Positions 56,788 to 64,000 of a stretch of 64,000 nt of DNA are shown here, piece after piece. Position 1 is the stretch's first letter. Each line of letters starts with the position of its first letter. The stretch covers positions 124,001 through 188,000 of the forward strand of contig JAWQEG010000723.1 in assembly GCA_033782935.1 (NCBI GenBank), read 5' to 3'. This stretch comes from Petrolisthes cinctipes. Its lineage: Eukaryota; Arthropoda; Malacostraca; Decapoda; Porcellanidae. The translations under genes and the position numbers were made by a program. The notes beneath the pieces are model-generated. The model had not been told where the DNA came from and ran no database searches. It saw only the letters and a program-made list of their open reading frames with translations.

Positions 56788-58107
56788 TTATGTATGGTGG
56801 ACCTCTATATTCCTTGATCTTCTGTTTTTCTTCTTTTTAATCTCACCATTCAAAACCCTCAAACTCCTGAACAGGTAACAAGAGAACATGAAATATAATA
56901 TGAATAATAAACTAGTCACTCCGGACCAAGAGTACACAGCTACCCGTTGCAGTTCACACTGGGATTCCTCGGGTCCTGTAAAAATAAAATTTAGAGCTGG
57001 ACACACCTTCAAATGGTAATATGCTGTATGACAATCTTCTAGTTGTTCCTTGGTAACTGCAACCACCAGTGTGCGATCCTGAGATGCAATAATATAATCA
57101 TAATCCACATTTAACATCATGATCTCCGCCCCTAACCTCATAGGAAATGGCTTCACTGACCATATGTTAAAATGAACCTGATGTTTTGTGGGAATGTGAA
57201 TAAGAATAGTTTTAGTCGTTAAGCATGATTCCAAAAGTGGATAGTAGTAAGATACCGATTCACCTTCAAAGAAAGTATTCAAACCATGCTTAATTCTAGC
57301 CACATCAACCACCCTTTGCAAATCAACTACTGACCGAAGGTCAGCGTCGGCCTTACCTAGCGCTGCATTCCTTAGGTTATGGAGTAGTTTTCTTGTTTGA
57401 GCATTTATGTAATTTTCCACAATATTTAAATATTGATCTAGGTTTAACACAAACATTGTAAAATCCAAATGTTTAGCTAACCTGTCTAATTCCTTAATTA
57501 CCTCATTAGTCTTTTCAATAACTCCATTTATTTTTTCTGCCACATTAGCTGCCAAGGATAACGTACTATCTATGACCCTATTTTGTTCTACAATCACCTT
57601 GTTTAAAATCTCTAGTCTGCGTCCTAGATCTTCGACATCGTCACTAGTAGCTGTTCCAAATAGAGTTTTAGCAATTACCCCTCCAATGTCAAATAATCCT
57701 CTTTTAACCCTGCTATTTGTAATCTGATTATGAGCTAATTTTCTAACCTCACTTGAAAAGTTGGGTAAATTCTGTTCTGAGTATTTCATCATATTCTTTA
57801 TTTGAAAATATCTGTCTTCCAACTGTACCTTGATTTGACGTGCCAGAGGGTAGCTCGAGTTCATCAATTTACCTAATTTAGCAGACGACATTTCTATGGC
57901 GTTATGAAATTTCAGCTGGAAATCATCAACCCTTTTCTTTAGGTCCAACAGAGTTCCAAGATTGAGTCTTACTGTTATTACGTCCGTGACCACCTCAAGT
58001 CTCCCATCAGTACCCACTAAGGCACCCGGTTTTATTTGGTCAGTCGAACCCTTGGAACTCACAAACGCCGCCACCAACATCACGCAGAACACTCCCCATG
58101 TCCTCAT
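56788..58107 (-). CDS. env: Env, baculovirus-F-like fusion glycoprotein of Gypsy element
   Basis: An intact 439-codon frame. It has an N-terminal signal peptide (residues 1-18), a furin-type cleavage site RVKR at residues 133-136, and directly after it the GLFDIGG...LFGTAT segment typical of the fusion peptide of baculovirus F proteins and errantivirus Env. A heptad-rich helical region follows (about 160-235), then several conserved cysteines and one transmembrane helix near residues 393-412 with a short basic tail. It acts in membrane fusion of virus-like particles. It starts 30 bases after the pol stop. The lack of stops while gag is broken is notable. Confidence 0.9.
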   Translation of the reverse strand: MRTWGVFCVMLVAAFVSSKGSTDQIKPGALVGTDGRLEVVTDVITVRLNLGTLLDLKKRVDDFQLKFHNAIEMSSAKLGKLMNSSYPLARQIKVQLEDRYFQIKNMMKYSEQNLPNFSSEVRKLAHNQITNSRVKRGLFDIGGVIAKTLFGTATSDDVEDLGRRLEILNKVIVEQNRVIDSTLSLAANVAEKINGVIEKTNEVIKELDRLAKHLDFTMFVLNLDQYLNIVENYINAQTRKLLHNLRNAALGKADADLRSVVDLQRVVDVARIKHGLNTFFEGESVSYYYPLLESCLTTKTILIHIPTKHQVHFNIWSVKPFPMRLGAEIMMLNVDYDYIIASQDRTLVVAVTKEQLEDCHTAYYHLKVCPALNFIFTGPEESQCELQRVAVYSWSGVTSLLFILYFMFSCYLFRSLRVLNGEIKKKKNRRSRNIEVHHT

Positions 58108-58136
58108 GATGGTCTGCGAACAAAATCAACATTAGA

Positions 58137-60764
58137 TTATTTTGCCAGATATTTCCCTGATCTCAAATGCATTCTTTGCTCAGGTTCAGAACCTGTTTCC
58201 TTTCCCACTTGGACCGTTTCCTTTGGAACCTTCTTTATTCTATCCACGTGTACCTGTAGATCCGCGTCTGTTATATTATCCTGAACTATTAATTTTTTTC
58301 CCAATACCCTTTTTACAATGTAGGGGCCCTTGAATTTCGGAGATAGTTTGCTCTGTCTCTCTGGAGTCTTCACCATCACCACATCTCCTACCTCAATTTC
58401 TACTTTCTTTGCAAACTTATGTTGCCTTGCAATATGTTCTGCCCGTGAGGCTTCCATATGCTTTCTTACTTCATGGTGAATGGTTGCAAAAGCGTGTCCC
58501 TGGACACTCACATAGTCGTCTACATTATACACTGGGCCTGGTCTTCCAACCAATATATCATATGGTAGGACCTTATCCTCACCATATATAATATAATGTG
58601 GTGTCTTTCCCAGTGAGGAATGTATGGAACTATTTATACATGCGGTTACCTGGCATAACCAATCTTCCCAGCCTGCTTGAATTGAACCTGCCAGATGTCT
58701 AAGTACCTCCAAAATCTTCCTATTTACTCTCTCTACCATACCATTACTTTGAGGATGGTATGCAACCGTGAACACCTGCTTAATATTGTAGAGCTTGCAG
58801 ATTTCTTCTAGGACACTATTTCTAAATTCTGTCCCATTATCTGACAACAGCACACGGGGTATAGTGTATGTACAAAACAATGAGTTTACTAATGCATGTG
58901 CAATGGACTGAGCTGATTTATCTTGTAGAGGAGCTAACACAACAAACCTACTGAAGTGATCCACACAAGTCAACAAATACTTTGATCCCTGATAACTTGT
59001 AGGTAGCTGTAACACATCTATAGCTACCACATCCCAAGGTTTAGCAGGACTTGGAAATGTTTGCAGAGGAGCGGGTGGTCCCGTAGTTCCTTTGTTCCTC
59101 GCACATGATACACATTTCTTTATATGGTTTTCTATGTCCTTACGCATTTTCAACCAGAAATACCTCGACCTAGCTTCTTCTAGACAAGCGTCCCTCCCTT
59201 TATGACCTGCTTGCGGTGCATCATGAAGAAGCCTTAATACTGTTTCTATCAGAGACCCTGGCACTACTATTCTGTATATTTCTTTCCCTTTAACTACAGT
59301 TACCTTATGAAGAACATTATCCCTCAGGATAAACTCTGTTGTTCTTAGCGGTAGACCTGAAACTTCTACCTCTTCCCCTGACTCTAGACCATAAATTACC
59401 CTTTTCCACATAGGATCTTCCCTTTGCTTTGTCTTTAATTTGTGTGGGGATATTGTACTCAATGTGGTTACAGAGTTCACAGTCTGTCGACTTAATGCAT
59501 CTGCAACTACATTAATCTTACCAGGTACAAAATTGAAAGTAGGGTTGAACTCCAGAATAGTCAAATGCCATCGTGCTAACTTCCCGGTCATATTCTTCCC
59601 CTTGAACAACTCGAGACATGGGCGATGATCAGTACAAACTGTAATAGAGTAACCAAAAATAATAGGACGAAAATGTTTCAAGGCCCACACTATGGCATAT
59701 GCCTCCTGATGTGTAACACTATATTTCTTCTCTGTATCATTTAACGCCTTACTTGCGTAGCCAATGGGTTTTAACTTTCCCCGCTCATCTTCTTGTGCCA
59801 ATACTGCCCCAAGTCCAACCCCCGATGCATCTGTATGTAAAATAAAAGGTTTCTTGAAATCTGGGAAAGCCAAAACAGGTGGCTGCGTCAGAGCCTCCTT
59901 TAATATACTAAATGCCTCTTCTTGTGGTTGACCCCATTCAAACTTATTTGTCTGCTTCAACAGTTTAATCAAAGGTGCTGCCTTGCTAGAAAACTGATAC
60001 ACAAAACTCCTGTAGTAACCCGCTAGTCCCAGAAAAGATCGTACATGATCTGCCTTGGTCGGTGTTGGAAACTTTAAGATAGCCTTTATCTTATCCTGAT
60101 TCACATGTATACCTGACTCGTCTACTTCATGCCCCAAATACTTAATCTTTTGTTTCAAGAATTCACACTTACTAAGTTTTAGCTTCAAACCCGCTGATGC
60201 TAAACGTTCCAATACCTTTCCTAATTTCTCCAAGTGCGTAGGCACATCCTTTGAGAAAATAATTATGTCATCTAGGTATACTAATGCATCCTTCCCAATT
60301 AACCCCGCCAATACATTGTTCACTAGTCTTTGGAAAGTCGTAGGGGCATTGCAGAGCCCAAATGGCATCCTGCGAAACTGATAATGACCCTGATGAGTGG
60401 AAAAAGCCGTGATGTCACGAGACCGCTCGTGAACTGGCACCTGCCAATATCCTGACAGCAAATCCAAGGTAGAAAACACCTTATTTCCCTCACCTATAGC
60501 CTGCAACAGGTCATTCAAATGAGGCATGGGGTATTTATCAGGGACTGTCTGCTGATTTACTCTCCTATAGTCAATAACAGGTCTATATGTTCCATCCTTC
60601 TTTGGAACCAAAAATATGGGACTACTCCAAGGAGAGGTCGAAGGTTCAATAACCTTCTGTTTTAACATATCCTTCACCGTATCGTCCACTATCTGTCTTT
60701 GTGAATGGGGAAGCCTATATGATTTTATGTAACTGGGTTGCGCTTCTCGCTTTAACTTAATCAC
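58137..60764 (-). CDS. pol: Pol: reverse transcriptase, RNase H and integrase
   Basis: An open frame of 875 codons. The RT domain spans about residues 35-215 with YLDD at 163-166. The RNase H starts near 308 with TDASGVGLGAVL. The integrase has an HHCC zinc finger (H514, H521, C551, C554) and catalytic D583, D642 and E678, with a C-terminal basic domain. All catalytic residues are present. The true N-terminus joins the protease: the reading continues upstream in this frame (ALAGEPLGSTDLTS), so the start chosen here is only the first ATG after the break. Confidence 0.93.
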   Translation of the reverse strand: MIKLKREAQPSYIKSYRLPHSQRQIVDDTVKDMLKQKVIEPSTSPWSSPIFLVPKKDGTYRPVIDYRRVNQQTVPDKYPMPHLNDLLQAIGEGNKVFSTLDLLSGYWQVPVHERSRDITAFSTHQGHYQFRRMPFGLCNAPTTFQRLVNNVLAGLIGKDALVYLDDIIIFSKDVPTHLEKLGKVLERLASAGLKLKLSKCEFLKQKIKYLGHEVDESGIHVNQDKIKAILKFPTPTKADHVRSFLGLAGYYRSFVYQFSSKAAPLIKLLKQTNKFEWGQPQEEAFSILKEALTQPPVLAFPDFKKPFILHTDASGVGLGAVLAQEDERGKLKPIGYASKALNDTEKKYSVTHQEAYAIVWALKHFRPIIFGYSITVCTDHRPCLELFKGKNMTGKLARWHLTILEFNPTFNFVPGKINVVADALSRQTVNSVTTLSTISPHKLKTKQREDPMWKRVIYGLESGEEVEVSGLPLRTTEFILRDNVLHKVTVVKGKEIYRIVVPGSLIETVLRLLHDAPQAGHKGRDACLEEARSRYFWLKMRKDIENHIKKCVSCARNKGTTGPPAPLQTFPSPAKPWDVVAIDVLQLPTSYQGSKYLLTCVDHFSRFVVLAPLQDKSAQSIAHALVNSLFCTYTIPRVLLSDNGTEFRNSVLEEICKLYNIKQVFTVAYHPQSNGMVERVNRKILEVLRHLAGSIQAGWEDWLCQVTACINSSIHSSLGKTPHYIIYGEDKVLPYDILVGRPGPVYNVDDYVSVQGHAFATIHHEVRKHMEASRAEHIARQHKFAKKVEIEVGDVVMVKTPERQSKLSPKFKGPYIVKRVLGKKLIVQDNITDADLQVHVDRIKKVPKETVQVGKETGSEPEQRMHLRSGKYLAK

Positions 60765-60808
60765 ATGTGAAGTTAGGTCTGTACTACCTAATGGTTCCCC
60801 TGCAAGAG

Positions 60809-61831
60809 CTATATAGCCTTCCTATACCCTTGAAGTAACTGTAACAACTCTTCTTTCCCTTCTGAGTTTCCCCCAGTTTTAACTTGACTTCTCAATTCTG
60901 ACGAAGGAGATGCACCAATACAACCAACAACACTCACAACTGGTAGGTTATGCTTCGGCTCTAATACCGTACCATGGTATACGAGAAAATCACACAATTG
61001 ACTGCCTGGCTTAACTTCAATCTCTACTCCTGTATTATTTACAGCCAGCACCACAGTCTCACCCCCTGACTTTACTGTAGTCAAAGTAGACTCTAGCGAC
61101 ACCCCTTTCAACTTACATGTTTCAGACATGCACACCACATCTACGCCTTCTTTCACTCCTTTCAAACACACCTTGAACTGAATCATTTCCTGCGGTTGCA
61201 GCCTGTGCGCATCAGGTACAATAGCAGTAACAACAGTCCAACGCGTGACTTCCACCCTAGCAGTGTCGCATAGTCTATCTTGTTTCATGACCCCTTGTGT
61301 TGACTTCTCCTCAAAGCCCCTTACATAACCCACCGTTTTAACCTCTTTGTCTGAGTGTTTGGGTTGCGGGGTTGCCATACACATATAAGGTACATTTTCA
61401 TGAACAATTAAACCTTCCCCTGGGTACACCTCAATCTTCCTTTCAGCCATGGTTGACAATCCAAGCAACCAGCTTGCCATAGGATGAAATTTACTTACAA
61501 CATAAAATGATGCAGTAAAACTTGAACTACCCCGGAAGTGGACTGGCAACCTCACAACTCCAAGAACATCCACTGTAGTTCCTGACACCCCACTCAGTTG
61601 GTATTGTGGCTCTTGCAATGCATAACTCCTCTCAGAATGATGTTTTCTAATATTTTTATATGTCTCCTTTGATATTAGATTGACTACTGCACCAGTATCA
61701 ATCAAAAGTGCCCCCGGAATTCCCCCTATAGTTACATTTCCTATGGCTAAATGATTACTTCTACTGACTGCCGACACTATGGAGAATTCTATATCTCTAG
61801 ACATTCTCTTCCTTGTGTCATAATGCCTCAT
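60809..61831 (-). CDS. Retroviral-type aspartic protease part of pro-pol, ends in a frameshift
   Basis: It contains IPGALLIDTGAVVNLIS with the catalytic DTG at residues 45-47, in the context of a retropepsin, and a long C-terminal part. The frame ends YRKAI then TAG, while the next frame continues as ALAGEPLG. A 2-base gain (TATATAG where TATAG is expected) near 60815 explains the split, so pro and pol were one frame. The ATG at 61831 overlaps the presumed gag stop (ATGA). Confidence 0.8.
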   Translation of the reverse strand: MRHYDTRKRMSRDIEFSIVSAVSRSNHLAIGNVTIGGIPGALLIDTGAVVNLISKETYKNIRKHHSERSYALQEPQYQLSGVSGTTVDVLGVVRLPVHFRGSSSFTASFYVVSKFHPMASWLLGLSTMAERKIEVYPGEGLIVHENVPYMCMATPQPKHSDKEVKTVGYVRGFEEKSTQGVMKQDRLCDTARVEVTRWTVVTAIVPDAHRLQPQEMIQFKVCLKGVKEGVDVVCMSETCKLKGVSLESTLTTVKSGGETVVLAVNNTGVEIEVKPGSQLCDFLVYHGTVLEPKHNLPVVSVVGCIGASPSSELRSQVKTGGNSEGKEELLQLLQGYRKAI

Positions 61832-61852
61832 CCGACCCTGATCGCCGGTGTA

Positions 61853-62830
61853 TTATGCAAAACGCAGGACCATGCAGATTCCAGGACGAGAGAGAAAAAG
61901 CGATTATAGCGACACCTGTCGGTGCGCAAGTAAAATAGGAGTGTTCAATATTATTAAATATGCATTTTTAATACATTTCAGCTATTAATTTAATTATTTA
62001 ATTAATTTAATTATTATTGATTTTCAGGAAAAAAACGGCTCTTCTATCAAATTAATTACTATAAATGACTAATATAAATAAAAGATAAACATTTTAAAGT
62101 TAAATAGCATTATGTTTTGTAATTAAAAATAAATTTTAATTAATTAATTTAATTATTTTTAATATTTTATTCTTTAAAAACGGCTTTTTTACCAAATTAA
62201 TTAATAAAAACGACTAATATAAATAAAATATATTGAATTTCAATGAATTTTTTATCTCTAAAAAAATGTAAATAACAATTAATTAATTATAAAAGCAAAT
62301 AAACATACAAAAATAAATAAAATAATTTTTAAAAATCACAAACAAAATCACATTATCTTCTTTTATTTAATTCTTCATATTTCTAAAATATAAAATGAAT
62401 TATTTGTGACCCATCGGTCAATTTGAGTACTCAGATTTGTTTTAAATTAAATAAAAATATTTTTTTTAAATTTTATTTTTAGATAATATCTGAATCGCAT
62501 CAAATTGTTCATCTTGCACGACGTGAACGTTGGCCACAGGGCAAGACACACCCCCTCTACCCAGCTATTACTATAAAGACCCCCCTAAAATGTTTATTTT
62601 TTATTTATATTAGTCATTTATAGTAATTAATTTGATAAAAGAGCCGTTTTGTTCCTGAAAATCAATAATAATTAAATTAATTAAATAATTAAATTAATTA
62701 GCTGAAATGTATTAAAAATGCATATTTAATAATATTGAACACTCCTGTTTTACTTGCGCAACGACAGGTGTCGCTATAATCGCTTTTTCTCTTTCGTCCT
62801 GGAATCTGCATGGTCCTGCGTTTTGCATAA
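61853..62830. mobile_element. Non-autonomous DNA transposon with 240-bp TIRs inserted in gag
   Basis: The ends TTATGCAAAACGCAGGACC (61853) and its reverse complement (ending 62830) head inverted repeats of about 245 bp (to about 62097 and from about 62588). TA flanks both sides (61851-61852 and 62831-62832), as for Tc1/mariner-type elements. The interior is very AT-rich with a third, partial copy of the inner TIR at about 62168-62225 and no transposase. Confidence 0.8.
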
Positions 62831-63971
62831 TACACCTGACCCCCATACGTGATTTTTCCTCATGCATAGCTCGAATTATTACTCCACAGTCTGCCGTTAT
62901 ATGATTCGACCATTTATGGATTTCACACCACTTACTCTGTCCGGGAGGTACATAACCTCCTCCTTGTTGATAATTATCCTGATGTGCATAGTGGTACGCT
63001 CTACCACGTCCTCTAGCTTGTCCTCCACGCGCCCGCCTTGCTGCGCCTCTAGGGTATGCCTGACCCCTGTTCATTGAACCTCTATATTGATCCCCTTGAG
63101 ATCTATTCTGTAATTGAGGACAGTCGGCCTTTACATGGCCCCACTTACGACAATGGAAACATTCTACCTGGTACTTCACAGATGAATTTCCACCCCTTGT
63201 ATTCCTTTGCCCCGCGACCGCATTTACGCCTGTCTGCGGCTCGCCCTCTGACCTCCTGTCAGTTACCTCCGTTTGCAATACCGAAGTCTGTACCTTCGTA
63301 GCATTTTGGTTGCGAAATGGTCTAACAACCATGGGATCTCTGATTTCCAGTTTTAACTCATTAATCAAATGCCAGATTCCCTTACCTCGCTCCAACTTTT
63401 TTTTCCGGACTCTCCTCTGGTCCTCCTCTTATAGACCTATATACAACAAGAGCTATTCAAACATCTCACAGGCGTCGTCTACTTTCATCCATTGTTCCCC
63501 ATTAACATCCTTAGACCAATTGTTGTCCTGTATACAATCTTGTATATCCTTACGTATAGCACCCGCCTTTGATACTGCTACTTCTAGTGGTGTAATCCAC
63601 GCCTTTAAACCTAAGTCCGTGAATATTCTATGTGCCCACGCCGAGCATCCCTCTGGAGCCGACCTTCGGTACACTATAACTAATGCTTTTTTAAACTCCT
63701 CCCACGTCTGTTGTTCCCTTGACGACCTCCCCAACAGACAACTACAGTTTAATAACTGCCTTGCAAACTCCCCTTCAATCCTCGAGTCTGCATATCCTAT
63801 TTTACCTCTATCCTCGGTAATATTATACTCCACGAAAGACTGCTCAAGTCTCCGTATAAATTCCTCTATTGTATAATTCTTATTTGGATCCCCATCAAAC
63901 TTTGGTACTGAATCCTCACCTGTAAACACTCTCATAATATTCGTTGGCTGATTCCCGTGGGCGCTACCCAC
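62831..63971 (-). pseudogene. gag: Gag of Gypsy element, interrupted
   Basis: One reading frame throughout. The capsid-like N-terminal part includes EFIRRLEQSF and WEEFKKALVIVYR; the first ATG is at 63935. Stops lie at 63455-63453 (TAG) and 63431-63429 (TAA). Then comes a basic linker and two zinc knuckles: CFHCRKWGHVKADC (CX2CX4HX4C) and CEIHKWSNHITADC (CX2HX4HX4C). After GVR the frame is interrupted by the TA-flanked transposon; its last 40 or so codons are transposon sequence. If the transposon is ignored, the gag frame would end in a TGA overlapping the protease ATG. Confidence 0.85.
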
Positions 63972-64000
63972 TAAATTGCCTATACTAGGGTTAGTGACAT

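Larger units (their letters stand above)
56256..64000 (-). mobile_element. Ty3/Gypsy errantivirus-like element with env, 5' end outside window
   Basis: The order on the - strand is gag (63971-62831), protease (61831-60809), RT-RNase H-integrase (60764-58137), env (58107-56788) and LTR (56717-56256). Gag is interrupted by an inserted DNA transposon. This layout and an F-type env define insect-type errantiviruses (Metaviridae), so this is an endogenous retrovirus-like element of the host. Confidence 0.88.

Noticed and set aside
62712..62830. C-terminal 40 codons of gag as a conserved tail that is duplicated inverted at 61853-61930
   Set aside because: This is the terminal inverted repeat of the inserted transposon, not gag sequence.

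Overview
The window looks like nuclear DNA from an arthropod, most likely a decapod crustacean. The grounds are GT-AG introns, runs of the arthropod telomere-type motif (GGTTA)n near 21664, very long AT and GATA/GTAT-type microsatellites, and a dense nested load of non-LTR, LTR, Harbinger, MITE and Penelope-like repeats. The species call is inference.

The host genes are two tandem copies of an SLC22-family (organic cation/zwitterion transporter, major facilitator superfamily) gene on the + strand. Copy 2 is complete in 11 exons (37617-53923). The exons sum to 1764 nt, exactly 588 codons including the stop, and every junction is phase-compatible. Copy 1 (982-31381) is cut by the left window edge and shows only the exons matching exons 5-11 of copy 2, each identical in length to its partner. 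Because the two genes are close paralogues, each serves as an empty-site reference for insertions in the other.

Layout: 1-3931 holds copy 1 exons 5-6 with a MITE and a broken LINE. 3932-24056 is a 20 kb composite insertion in copy 1 intron 6. It has a 6-bp target duplication (TCACTC) and the unoccupied site is at 51726-51731. It contains a Harbinger with a frame-broken transposase and a MADF-type partner gene, then an older Harbinger-like element into which two further Harbingers sit head to head (10613-15488 and 15570-19496), forming an ~8.9 kb inverted repeat. 24234-31381 holds exons 7-11; intron 7 carries two oppositely oriented non-autonomous LTR elements whose only coding content is a strongly acidic/lysine-rich protein. 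31643-37616 is intergenic with inverted repeats, (TA)n and a LINE tail. 37617-53923 is copy 2, whose intron 4 contains a 1.18 kb-armed inverted repeat carrying Penelope-like, hammerhead-like motifs.

Downstream (54186-56255) lies a broken Jockey-like LINE, truncated by an env-bearing Ty3/Gypsy (errantivirus-like) element on the - strand. That element has a 3' LTR, an intact env, an intact RT-RNase H-integrase reading frame, a protease separated from it by a small frameshift, and a gag with two stops and a 978-bp TA-flanked transposon. Its 5' LTR lies beyond the right edge.
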